A stretch of DNA of 64,000 nt from positions 53,120 through 117,119 of the forward strand of contig JAKSMI010000006.1 in NCBI GenBank assembly GCA_024400635.1, given 5' to 3'. The notes under the pieces are model-generated. The model was given only the letters and a program-made list of their open reading frames with translations, ran no database searches and was not told the DNA's origin. Shown here piece after piece: positions 7,789 to 15,663 of this stretch. Made by a program: the position numbers and the translations under genes. Each line of letters opens with the position of its first letter. The stretch's first letter is position 1. The stretch is from Bacteroidales bacterium. Its GTDB lineage: Bacteria > Bacteroidota > Bacteroidia > Bacteroidales > WCHB1-69.

Positions 7789-7797
7789 CACTTAACC
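7763..7797. repeat. Cassette-boundary repeat R2
   Basis: A 35-bp copy identical to R3 and R4. On the plus strand it supplies the stop codon of hicB; on the minus strand it supplies the stop codon (reading GTT AAG TGT TAA) of the SPFH fragment. Two genes on opposite strands therefore end inside the same repeat. Confidence 0.92.
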
Positions 7798-8133
7798 ATG
7801 TTTTTGATGAGGTTGCTCACATTGGCCTGTACCAAGTCGTAGTTGATGGTGTAATCCACTTCGGAAGTTTGAACATCGCGGGTGTAAGAGCTTTCGTGGC
7901 CGTCAAATTTCTTTTGCTGGATGTTCACCTTGTTAATGGTCTGAATAAAAGGTATTTTCACATGTAATCCGTCTGTGACCGGAGTCTCTGATATCTTTCC
8001 GAAAGTGCTCAAGACGCCACGTTCAGTGGATTTGATGACATAGAAGGAGGATAAAATCACCATCAGTGCAAAAAAAGCCGACAACAGACCAGATGAAGAT
8101 TTTGCGCATGTTTGTTTTTCTTTGATAATCCAT
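7786..8133 (-). pseudogene. SPFH/prohibitin-family gene fragment, frameshifted and 3'-truncated by R2
   Basis: The frame shows the start of an SPFH membrane protein: a transmembrane segment (ALMVILSSFYVIKSTERGV), then the SPFH strand region STFGKISETPVTDGLHVKIPF...VDYTINYDLVQANVSNLIKN, ending abruptly at R2. The conserved N-terminus (ATG at 8133 or 8109, MRKIFIWSVVGFF) is in another frame. Removing one A of the 7-A run at 8070-8076 (T on the coding strand) joins it. SPFH proteins are normally around 300 residues, so about two thirds are missing. The 5' end and upstream region look native, so only the 3' end was replaced. Confidence 0.7.
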
Positions 8134-8202
8134 GATGTTTTTATTTTTTTGTTATTGATTCTGATGAAATTTTTTCAAACTTCAAAAATACAAAAAAAAA
8201 AT

Positions 8203-8210
8203 CATATTTG
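8203..8210 (+). promoter_or_regulatory. Promoter -7 element upstream of the FISUMP gene
   Basis: CATATTTG is a one-mismatch match to TAnnTTTG, 70 bases before the ATG at 8280, within an A/T-rich upstream region. Confidence 0.4.
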
Positions 8211-8279
8211 TTGTAACGTTTTTGATGTTTAAAGCGTCACATAAAATATACATATTATAAAAAACGAAAACACGGAAAT

Positions 8280-9173
8280 ATGAAAAAGTTTGTTTTTTTA
8301 GGCTTGTCATTGCTCATCTCTTTGGCGTTGCTGACGGTTTCTTGCCACAAGGAGAATTTGACCAATAACCAAAATAATACTGACACTGAAGTGCCGGGTG
8401 GCGGTGAGGATCCTGGAGATGAACCTGGTGGTGGCGAAGGTGGCGAAGGAGAAGATCCCGGTGACGGAGAAGAGGAAACGGGAGATCATGTCATTCCCAA
8501 CGGTGTGACGGATGCTGATGGGAATCAATATAATACGGTAGTGTTGGGCAATCAGGAATGGATGGCCCAGAGTCTCCGTGTCACTCATTATGCCGATGGT
8601 ACAGCAATTCCGATGGGAACGGACGGTCAGTGGAGCGACACAGATCCCTATCGTTATGCTCCTGCAGGGGATGAAACTAAAGTTGAACTATGGGGTTATT
8701 TGTACAACTGGTCGGCGGTAATGCATGGCTCTGGTTCCACCACGGCCAATCCGTCAGGTGTGCAGGGTATTTGTCCTACGGGATGGCATGTGCCCAGCAA
8801 GGCGGAGTGGGAACAGCTGTTCAGTTATGTGGGAAGCCAAAGTCAGTATGTATGCGATGACAATCCTGCGCATATTGTTAAATCGTTGTGTGTTAACAAA
8901 GACTGGGAAAGTGCTGGCACCGGCTATGAATGTTGCCCGGGTTGGGAATCATGGAGCAATAATGCCACGGGCTTCTCTGCTTATCCCTGTGGAACATACA
9001 ATGGTAATTATATGGACCAGAACCTGGGTGCGCACTTTTGGAGTACCACGATGATCAATGTAAACTATAAGTGGATTGCCGCCCCCCGTTTCTATTGTTT
9101 TTCTCCTGTTTCGGACTTGGCCGCTGGTGGTCAGGTAGGGACCGCTATCTCCCTCCGCTGCGTCAAAGACTGA
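8280..9173 (+). CDS. FISUMP-domain surface lipoprotein
   Basis: A 297-residue lipoprotein. The signal peptide ends in a lipobox with Cys22 (LLTVSCHK). A low-complexity linker of about 40 residues, rich in Gly, Pro, Glu and Asp (PGGGEDPGDEPGGG), follows. The rest is a Fibrobacter succinogenes major paralogous (FISUMP) domain: VTDADGNQYNTVVLGNQEWMAQSLRV, then GYLYNWSAVM, CPTGWHVPSKAEWEQL and a terminal FSPVSDLAAG...ISLRCVKD. FISUMP domains are abundant in Bacteroidota and Fibrobacterota surface proteins; their molecular role is not settled. It lies between R2 and R3 and has its own terminator, so it may be cassette cargo. Confidence 0.85.
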   Translation: MKKFVFLGLSLLISLALLTVSCHKENLTNNQNNTDTEVPGGGEDPGDEPGGGEGGEGEDPGDGEEETGDHVIPNGVTDADGNQYNTVVLGNQEWMAQSLRVTHYADGTAIPMGTDGQWSDTDPYRYAPAGDETKVELWGYLYNWSAVMHGSGSTTANPSGVQGICPTGWHVPSKAEWEQLFSYVGSQSQYVCDDNPAHIVKSLCVNKDWESAGTGYECCPGWESWSNNATGFSAYPCGTYNGNYMDQNLGAHFWSTTMINVNYKWIAAPRFYCFSPVSDLAAGGQVGTAISLRCVKD

Positions 9174-9243
9174 TGCAGTTGACAGTTGACAATGAACAAT
9201 TGATGATTAATAGTTGGAATTGGTGGGGTTGTGTGTCAATAAT

Positions 9244-9280
9244 AGGCACTGGTGAATTGATTTGCCAGTGCCTGTTTTTT
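9244..9280 (+). terminator. Terminator of the FISUMP gene
   Basis: AGGCACTGG (9244-9252), a 12-base loop, CCAGTGCCT (9265-9273), then GTTTTTT. A 9-bp perfect stem with a T-run is a standard intrinsic terminator. Confidence 0.85.
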
Positions 9281-9609
9281 GTCAGGCTTTTCATTTGGTG
9301 ATGTGGCAAGCACCGTCTCTACATTACGATATCTGTCGCGAATTGCTGGATTGTGAATTTCGCGGCGGCAACTGGTGTGCATCGGTGCAAATATTTTACG
9401 CGCCGCGACCATACATACAATCCGTATTCCTATCCTATGCGGCGGTTGCGGTTCCACCGCAAATTTTTTGTTTTGCCATTCATCATGTCGTCATTCATCC
9501 GTACGAGGTTGTGGTTTCGCTGCATTGGCCGCATAGGGAATTTTATTAATCCCGCACAAGCGACGTAGTCGTGTAGTGTGGTGAGAAAGCGACAGATCCG
9601 CATAGAATG

Positions 9610-9633
9610 GAGACGTCAGATAGAGCACGTCTC
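9610..9633. repeat. GAGACG/CGTCTC palindromic repeat, copy 1
   Basis: GAGACGT (9610-9616) and ACGTCTC (9627-9633) form 7-base inverted arms, followed at once by ATGCC-TCC-GGCAT. It shares the GAGACG/CGTCTC arms with palindromes at 31784 and 54138. Confidence 0.5.
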
Positions 9634-9665
9634 ATGCCTCCGGCATGAACATAAAAATGTTGTTT

Positions 9666-9815
9666 CAGTGGTAATTGTTAACTTTTATAATCCCCAAAAC
9701 AAATTGTGCAACATTTTCAAATCAAATTGTACACAATTTCAATGGTCTTCAACCAGCATTTAATTACCACCTCCCCCAGCAAGTGTCAGAAGACCACTGC
9801 AACACTTCCACTTGA
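9666..9815. other. Nested inverted repeats, possible structured RNA
   Basis: CAGTGGT (9666-9672) pairs with ACCACTG (9793-9799). GTGGTAATT (9668-9676) can alternatively pair with AATTACCAC (9762-9770). TGGTCTTC (9743-9750) pairs with GAAGACCA (9789-9796), and AAGTGT (9781-9786) with ACACTT (9802-9807). Several arms compete, which is unusual for neutral DNA, but no known RNA family is recognised. Confidence 0.3.
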
Positions 9816-9884
9816 GTATTTGTTGATGTTGTGACGTGTGTGTGAAAGAACAGCAATGTGAATAACAGGAGCAGAACACCTGCT

Positions 9885-9919
9885 GATTTAATCTCATCAA
9901 AATTATTTAACACTTAACC
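9885..9919. repeat. Cassette-boundary repeat R3
   Basis: 35 bp, identical to R2 and R4. On the minus strand it supplies the stop codon of the PASTA fragment. Confidence 0.92.
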
Positions 9920-10266
9920 GAAACGTCACGAAGTTCAGGCATGATGACTTTGGGCGGTTCGGAAGTAGCCACTGTCAAATAAACCTTGCGTCCTTTTTTC
10001 ACTTTTTCTCCCGCCTCCGGATTCTGTTTCAAGATTGTACCAGCTGCAACCGTCTTGTCATAAACTTCATCCGTTACCACAATGATGTAATCAGATGGCA
10101 AAAGTGTATCTATCAACGCATTACAATTCTGTCCAACAAAATCGGGCATATCAACTTCGCGACCATGGCGAGTATATGACCTAAGCAAAATCATTGTCAC
10201 CAACATCAAAACGAAGGTAATACCAATGGCAAGCAATGATTTAATCTCATCAAAATTATTTAACAC
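9907..10266 (-). pseudogene. PASTA-domain protein fragment bounded by R3 and R4
   Basis: A 119-residue frame. Its start (GTG, then LNNFDEIKS) is encoded by repeat R4 and its last codons (VKC-stop) by R3. Between them lie a transmembrane helix (LLAIGITFVLMLVTMILL), one complete PASTA domain (VDMPDFVGQNCNALIDTLL...GTILKQNPEAGEKVKKGRKVYLTV) and the first residues of a second (PPKVIMPELRDV). Bacteroidota PASTA membrane proteins usually carry two or three PASTA domains, so this is an internal or 5' gene fragment captured between repeats. It might still be translated, but it lacks the normal C-terminus. Confidence 0.7.
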
Positions 10267-10272
10267 TTAACC
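10238..10272. repeat. Cassette-boundary repeat R4
   Basis: 35 bp, identical to R2 and R3; the rightmost copy. It encodes the apparent start codon of the PASTA fragment on the minus strand. To its right is non-coding DNA leading to the giant T9SS gene. Confidence 0.92.
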
Positions 10273-10388
10273 TTAAGAACGCAGACTGTTTGAGCAGGCG
10301 GAGCGGAGAGGAGCCTGCGAGTTTCAGCGTTTAGTCTCAACTACCCGATTTGTAGCAAACGCTTGAGCAGCGGAAAACCTTTCTTTGC

Positions 10389-10419
10389 GATACTTTCTTT
10401 GGGTTTCAAAGAAAGTATC
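10389..10419. repeat. Perfect 13-bp hairpin
   Basis: GATACTTTCTTTG (10389-10401), loop GGTTT, CAAAGAAAGTATC (10407-10419), without a mismatch. No T-run follows on either strand, so it is unlikely to be a simple terminator; it looks like part of a dispersed palindromic element. Confidence 0.6.
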
Positions 10420-10430
10420 AGGAATGGTAT

Positions 10431-10500
10431 TGCCCTTCAGGCAACAGGTATCAACAACGCCTTTCCCCACCGAGGACTCCGTCCCCGGTTACTTGTTGTG
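10431..10500 (-). repeat. Dispersed palindrome element, copy a
   Basis: Contains TGCCCTTCAGGCA and, in reverse orientation, the GTAACCGGGGACGGAGTCC block followed by TCGG. That block also occurs at 26578 and, in reverse, at 48950. See the copies at 23588, 26470 and 48945. Confidence 0.55.
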
Positions 10501-10524
10501 TTCGCATTGAGGCTGGCAATGCTT

Positions 10525-10567
10525 AAAAAAAACATCTCCAACCGCATAAATTCAGCGATTGGAGATG
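10525..10567 (-). terminator. Terminator of the giant T9SS gene
   Basis: On the minus strand, CATCTCCAA (10567-10559) and TTGGAGATG (10541-10533) form a 9-bp stem around a 17-base loop, followed by a run of eight T (10532-10525). It lies about 60 bases after the stop codon. Confidence 0.85.
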
Positions 10568-10625
10568 ATCTTCTTTGCCGTATTTCTTTGTTATCAAACA
10601 GCAATATTAATCGTTCAACTACATA

Positions 10626-13600
10626 TTATTTCTTGATGAATTTCTTTGTGGTAACGGCGTTGTCATTGGCAATGCGGATGAAATACATTCCGGATGCGAA
10701 ATTCTCAAGATTTATCGTGCAGTGGTTGTCCGACAGCGTAATGGTCTGGATTAATTGACCAAAAGCATTGAAAATGGCTGCTTCTTTTACGTTGATATTG
10801 GCCTCAATGGAGAGGTTGATGTGGTTATCGGCAGGGTTGGGCATCAGACTGATACTGTTGGACAACAGATTGTTGTCAATGCCTACGCCAGTGGTCGTGA
10901 AGCTTGTGCTTACAAATTCGCTTTCGTTCTCTTCACAGATGGTTTTTACACGGAAATCGTAAGTGGTGTTTGCACTTAGACCTTCAATGTTATAGGAAGT
11001 GGTGGAAATGGTGAACTCCTGCCAATCAGAAGCACTTTGTTGTTTGTAACCGATTTTCCAGTTGGTGCCACCGTTGGCATTCCAGCTGGCCACGGCTGAA
11101 GTTTCGCTAATGCTGCCAATTTGCAAATCTGTTGGAGCTTCACAGGGGGCAACGGGAGCGGACCCCGTAGTGAAACTGATGGAGGTCGTCCAGTCACTTT
11201 CGCTGTCGGTGCAAATCGCCAGAACCTGTACTTCGTAGGATGTTTCAGCGGTCAGGCCTGTCAGGTTGTGGCTTGGGCTTGTCAAGTGGTTAACGGCAAT
11301 CCAGCTGCCACCTTGTGCTTTGTATTGCAGATTCCATTCGTTGGCATTTCCGGCATTCCAAGAAATGTTGGCGGAATTGTATTCAATATCGTTAGCAGTC
11401 AGACCCGTGGGAACATCGCATTCTTCTGGTTCTGGAGCACCATTTTCGTTAATGGAAATGTTATCCAAATAAATACCGTAGCCGTAATCCGACAACCCGC
11501 GGAAGCATATCTGACAAGAGCTTAAGCCTTCGGGGAGGGGAAGAGTTACATTTGTCCAAGATGTGATGTTGCTGTTGTATTGAGCCAATAGGGTCCAGCT
11601 GTCTTCAAATGAAGCTCTGTAATAAACGGAGAGTTGGTCTTGGTCGCTACTCCATATTTGATTGACATACCAGAATGAAAGTACGGGAGAGATGGCAGAA
11701 GTCATATCAACCATTGGACTTATAAATTCTGTTTCAGGGCCGTGTTCAGAGGTTTTGAAACGGGCGGCATAACTGCCTGAGTAGGCACTTGAAGGATTGG
11801 AAGACGGAATGACAACTTCCCATAAATGTGTTTCGGAAATGATGTTTTGTGTCCAGCAATTGGGCATAGTGCCTCCATCAAAATTCTCAGAGAAAGGATA
11901 AGATGTAAGCTCGCATTCCGTGGTAACAGTGATTTTGTTGCTCCAAATACTCTCGGCATCAATATCACAGTAGGCTTTTACATAAATGTCGTAAGTGGTA
12001 TTGGAATTCAATCCGCCGAGCGTGGTATTGGGGGTACTGGTAACACTGACGGTAGTGCCTGAGGTTTCTGGATCAAAATTGACAGGACCATAAACAACAT
12101 CCCAGGAACTTTCGCCATTACGGGCGATCCAAGACAAGTCGATGGAATTGGTTGTGATGTTGGTGGCTGCCAAATCTGTTGGTTTCAAGCAGGTTTGTGC
12201 CGAGCAAGAAACGGTAAAGTTGGTAAAGGAGACACCAGAAGTAAGGGTGCTGCCGTCTGCGCAGCTGTAAATCGTTTCTTCAGATGGGTCGAGGATTTCA
12301 AATGAGGTTTCGTAAGCGTAGGAACCGCTGGTCCAAACTAAACTAACGTTACTCATATCACAAAGACCGACGCTATAACTTGCCTCATCATTGCCACTTG
12401 GTATTGTGTAAGTGCCTACTAAAATATTGTTGCTGTAAACGGTGATGTAGTTTCCGCTCCAGCCATCACCATAGCTGTCGTGAAGGTTGAAAGTGTATTC
12501 GCATTGGTCGCTGAGACTACAAATTTCAGTGGTGAATGTACGAACCTCACTGTATTCGCTATAGTCCCCACCGCTGCAGTTCGCAATTACATAGATGTCG
12601 TAGGTATAACTATTGTCAAGTCCAGTTAATTCGAATGGATTGCTGGTGGCCTGTGTGGTATTACCTAAACCGGGTGTGAATCCGGTAGTGTCATATTCGA
12701 TAATCCAACTGCTGGCATCATTGGCATCTGTCCATGCAATGGTAGCAGAATTGGCATCGATATTGCTAATGGTGACATTGAGAGGTTGTAAACAACTTGG
12801 AATGAAGTCCATGGTAAGATCGTCAATTCTGTATGTGCTGCTGTTGCCGTTGGAAACGCGGAAGGCGATGTATTTGCCGTAACCGACATAGTTCGACAAT
12901 GGGTACATAATATATTCCCAGCTTTCCAGTTCATTCGTGTTCAACGTGTCTAATACTTCGAAAGTGGTAATGTCATCCTTGTCATCCATAACTCCAATTT
13001 CCATAATGGCGGAGGTGGAGGATTTAATCAGGTAGAAAGTCAGCATTAAACTGTTTGCATCTACATCGTCGCCCAAGGCAGGCAAAATAGCCACGTCATA
13101 GCAGTTGGGTGTGTAATGGAAATCCAATGAATTGGGAGCACTGTGGTAAGAACCGGAATAGACGTATGGGAAATGAGAAGCGTCAGAGGTGAGTTTATTC
13201 CAGCAGTCTGGGAATTTTTCGACATCAGGTAAACTAGAAAAATCTTCTTCGTCAAAATTGGTGGACCAGGGAAGGTCGCTGGATGAAATAGGACCGCATT
13301 CGGTCTTGAAATTGACGGAAGTCCAAGAACTTTCGGTGCCTTCGTCGCATATAGCACGTAGTTGAACGGTATAGTGGGTGTTTGGACTAAGTGAATAGAG
13401 CGGGTAGGGACTTTCATAAACATATCCTTCTTCGGTCCAGTCTGTTTCACCCGTTGCTTTATAGCGCAGTTCCCAAGTGCTTTCCTGATAGCCGGGAGTC
13501 CATTCTATCTCGACACTGTTGGCATCGGTGTTGGTGATCGTTAAACTGGGTGCGGCGCAAGTGCCTTCGGCGCAATAGTGAATCTTGACGTTGTTGCGGC

Positions 13601-15383
13601 TGTTGTAATTATTGCCGGCATAGGAAGGATTTGCTGGATCTTGATTATTGCTGTCAGAAGAATAGGAAATGGTCATATAGCCGGAAGTGCTATGGGTATT
13701 AAACACGTAGGACATGCCGTTGTAATGTCCCGAATTGTCATCCACGGCCACAACGAGGTTGTTGACACCGTTGTATTCAAAAGGAGTGTCAAAGTCAAAA
13801 CGATTCCATCCCTGGGTGCAGTTTAAGGCCCCGGAATACACCAGTTGCAGACTGTCAAACAGCTCATAGTCACTTCCGCTGGCGAAACTGCTCTTAGAAG
13901 TGTGTCCCAGATATATCTTAACGTCGTTTTTTTGGGTTGAGGGTGAAGAATAACCATATTGGAAACTGATACCCGATATGCTGTTGGCGGTGTTCCCCAA
14001 TTCTTCGGCAGTGAAAATCTGTTGGCTGTAAGTGTAGTTGTAATAATTGTTGACAGGAAAGTAATAACTTGTGCTTGTACCATTGCCAATGGCAAATTCT
14101 TCAGATACCAGACATCGCGTGGTAAAACCGCTGGTTTGCCAATCGCTGCTGCCTTCCTCGCAGTTGGTCATAATGCGAATTTCGTATTCTGTGCTGGGCT
14201 CAAGTCCGCTTAACAGGTAACTGTTGCTTTCCGCATAGGCACTTTCCCAGTTCTCTTCTCCGGCAATAGTGTATTCCAAGATGAATTCCATTGGGGTTCC
14301 GTATGGACTTGCGGACCAAGAAACCATAGCGGAAGAACCCGTGATATTGGTAAATTGAATTTCACTTACCGTTCCGCAATCAGGGTCGTTTTCACAGGGA
14401 AGCCAGGTTAAAACGGGAAGTCCGTCGTTATAGTCGCAGAAGTCATATTTGAAATGGTTGTCAAGGTCGCTGAGAAATGCGTTGCTTTGCATATAGGCGA
14501 GGGTTTTCGTGGTGCCATTACCCGATGAGTTGTCTCCTGAAAAGGTGGAGAAACAGTTGCTGACCGTGCCGCTATAACCGCAGATGCCTCCTCTGGCGTA
14601 ACTGCTGTTGATGGTGCCTGCAAAATAGCAGTTGGAGCAGACGGCACCTTGGCTGTTACCACAGATGCCTCCGACATATTGTCCAGTAATAGATCCGGTG
14701 ACAAGGCAATGTTGAATGTTGGTTGTACAATATCCACCGCTCTGTTTGTTGGGATATGCTGCTCCCACCAAACCGCCGACATTATTGTTGGATGATGTGT
14801 TGACGCCTTGAACTTGTTCGTTGATGACCATACATTCGCTAATGTTAACAGTGCCGTTGCCTGAATTGCTGTTGTTACCGATAAAAGCAACCAAAGCTCC
14901 CATCATACCGTTGGAAATGGTCACGGGATTTATCAAAATCAGAGAGTCGATGGAACCGGGATATTGAAGGTTGCCAAACAAACCAGCCTGGAAATAGCCG
15001 CTGTTGTTGCAGTACATATTGTAAATGATGTGTCCACCACCGTGGAAGGTGCCGCTGAAAGCTTTGATGGTTCCCGATATTTCACCGGAGGATTGTGTAC
15101 AGCCGCCAATCTTAATCCAATTGTTGGTGTTGTCATCGTCTGCGTTGAGCCAAATGTCTGCCTCCAAATGGATGGTCTTGCCTGAAAAATTGGAAGTGCT
15201 GTTGTTGACCAAGGAGGCCAAACCTGCTAATTGTTCGGCTGTATAGATGTAGAAATCTGTTTGAGATTCGTCATACCAAGAATCGTCGACTGTGCCATCC
15301 CAAACAGTTTGTGCATTGATTGTTTGTATTTGAGCACAAAACAATGATAAAGCACACAAGCTTAATAGTAATAATTTTTTCAT
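10626..15383 (-). CDS. Giant multidomain T9SS surface protein (GLUG-like, fibronectin III and MAM-like modules)
   Basis: A 1585-residue secreted protein. The start chosen is the ATG at 15383 (MKKLLLLSLCALSLFCAQ signal peptide); upstream in-frame codons overlap the leader. The N-terminal 300 residues resemble a right-handed helix with GLUG-type repeats (GGLVGAAYP, GGICGNSQG, GGICGYSG). Then come several fibronectin III-like units (ATIAWTDAND...YTYDIYVIANC, SWNAGNANEWNLQYKAQGG). Jelly-roll segments of the choice-of-anchor type (PWSTNFDEEDF, PFSENFDGGTMPNCW) and a DSYGDGWSG motif lie between them. A type A T9SS sorting domain (LMPNPADNHINLSIE to TTKKFIKK) ends it. It is probably an adhesin or matrix protein; the ligand is unknown. 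Confidence 0.88.
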   Translation of the reverse strand: MKKLLLLSLCALSLFCAQIQTINAQTVWDGTVDDSWYDESQTDFYIYTAEQLAGLASLVNNSTSNFSGKTIHLEADIWLNADDDNTNNWIKIGGCTQSSGEISGTIKAFSGTFHGGGHIIYNMYCNNSGYFQAGLFGNLQYPGSIDSLILINPVTISNGMMGALVAFIGNNSNSGNGTVNISECMVINEQVQGVNTSSNNNVGGLVGAAYPNKQSGGYCTTNIQHCLVTGSITGQYVGGICGNSQGAVCSNCYFAGTINSSYARGGICGYSGTVSNCFSTFSGDNSSGNGTTKTLAYMQSNAFLSDLDNHFKYDFCDYNDGLPVLTWLPCENDPDCGTVSEIQFTNITGSSAMVSWSASPYGTPMEFILEYTIAGEENWESAYAESNSYLLSGLEPSTEYEIRIMTNCEEGSSDWQTSGFTTRCLVSEEFAIGNGTSTSYYFPVNNYYNYTYSQQIFTAEELGNTANSISGISFQYGYSSPSTQKNDVKIYLGHTSKSSFASGSDYELFDSLQLVYSGALNCTQGWNRFDFDTPFEYNGVNNLVVAVDDNSGHYNGMSYVFNTHSTSGYMTISYSSDSNNQDPANPSYAGNNYNSRNNVKIHYCAEGTCAAPSLTITNTDANSVEIEWTPGYQESTWELRYKATGETDWTEEGYVYESPYPLYSLSPNTHYTVQLRAICDEGTESSWTSVNFKTECGPISSSDLPWSTNFDEEDFSSLPDVEKFPDCWNKLTSDASHFPYVYSGSYHSAPNSLDFHYTPNCYDVAILPALGDDVDANSLMLTFYLIKSSTSAIMEIGVMDDKDDITTFEVLDTLNTNELESWEYIMYPLSNYVGYGKYIAFRVSNGNSSTYRIDDLTMDFIPSCLQPLNVTISNIDANSATIAWTDANDASSWIIEYDTTGFTPGLGNTTQATSNPFELTGLDNSYTYDIYVIANCSGGDYSEYSEVRTFTTEICSLSDQCEYTFNLHDSYGDGWSGNYITVYSNNILVGTYTIPSGNDEASYSVGLCDMSNVSLVWTSGSYAYETSFEILDPSEETIYSCADGSTLTSGVSFTNFTVSCSAQTCLKPTDLAATNITTNSIDLSWIARNGESSWDVVYGPVNFDPETSGTTVSVTSTPNTTLGGLNSNTTYDIYVKAYCDIDAESIWSNKITVTTECELTSYPFSENFDGGTMPNCWTQNIISETHLWEVVIPSSNPSSAYSGSYAARFKTSEHGPETEFISPMVDMTSAISPVLSFWYVNQIWSSDQDQLSVYYRASFEDSWTLLAQYNSNITSWTNVTLPLPEGLSSCQICFRGLSDYGYGIYLDNISINENGAPEPEECDVPTGLTANDIEYNSANISWNAGNANEWNLQYKAQGGSWIAVNHLTSPSHNLTGLTAETSYEVQVLAICTDSESDWTTSISFTTGSAPVAPCEAPTDLQIGSISETSAVASWNANGGTNWKIGYKQQSASDWQEFTISTTSYNIEGLSANTTYDFRVKTICEENESEFVSTSFTTTGVGIDNNLLSNSISLMPNPADNHINLSIEANINVKEAAIFNAFGQLIQTITLSDNHCTINLENFASGMYFIRIANDNAVTTKKFIKK

Positions 15384-15429
15384 AGGCTTAAAATACAGGG
15401 GACTTCTATTTTTGCTCTTTTTTCGCAAC

Positions 15430-15523
15430 TCTTCTGAATCTTGCGAAGTCCGTTAAACAAGAATCCAAAAGGAAACGATGCGTCAAAGTTACAAATTATT
15501 TTCTTATTTTCAACAGTTAAACC
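15430..15523 (-). repeat. Promoter segment, copy A
   Basis: About 94 bases, aligning with copy B (15664-15761) through shared blocks such as GGTTTAACTGTTG, GTAACTTTG and CATCGTTTCC on the minus strand. This copy sits directly upstream of the T9SS gene. Confidence 0.7.
15484..15513 (-). promoter_or_regulatory. Promoter of the giant T9SS gene
   Basis: On the minus strand, TTG (15513-15511) and TAACTTTG (15491-15484) are separated by 19 bases, a very good match to the Bacteroidota -33/-7 promoter. The start codon is about 100 bases downstream. Confidence 0.75.
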
Positions 15524-15663
15524 GATATTTTTTCAAAATATTAGGGATATTTTTATTGCTATTAATGCGATATACAGAACTATTGCTATCCGATTACCTG
15601 ATTTTGTCAGCCTTAATGCGATTTGTTATTAAAGACTTCCATGTTTACTCCTTTCACGCCAAC

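Larger units (their letters stand above)
9174..9884. other. Gene-free stretch with palindromic repeats
   Basis: About 710 bases with no convincing gene; short open frames here lack any protein-like character. Contents in order: an AGTTGACAGTTGACAATGAAC tract just after the FISUMP stop, the FISUMP terminator, a GC-richer stretch around 9340-9590 with no recognisable coding, a GAGACG...CGTCTC palindrome (9610-9633) followed by ATGCCTCCGGCAT, and nested inverted repeats from 9666 to 9815. Confidence 0.6.
10273..10625. other. Gene-free stretch right of R4
   Basis: About 350 bases without a convincing gene. It holds a perfect 13-bp hairpin (10389-10419), a TGCCCTTCAGGCA palindrome, a reverse copy of the dispersed CGAGGACTCCGTCCCCGG element and the terminator of the minus-strand T9SS gene. 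Confidence 0.6.

Noticed and set aside
9262..9763. Several open frames of 60-95 codons after the FISUMP gene
   Set aside because: They lack leaders and protein-like patterns, they overlap each other, and they run through palindromic repeats.
6555..10272. CRISPR array formed by R1-R4
   Set aside because: The intervals are 0.3-2.1 kb and contain genes. CRISPR spacers are uniform and about 30-40 bases, and there are no cas genes in the window.
10363..10758. 131-codon plus-strand frame antisense to the end of the T9SS gene
   Set aside because: It covers a hairpin and a dispersed repeat, and then is the complement of the conserved T9SS sorting domain on the minus strand.
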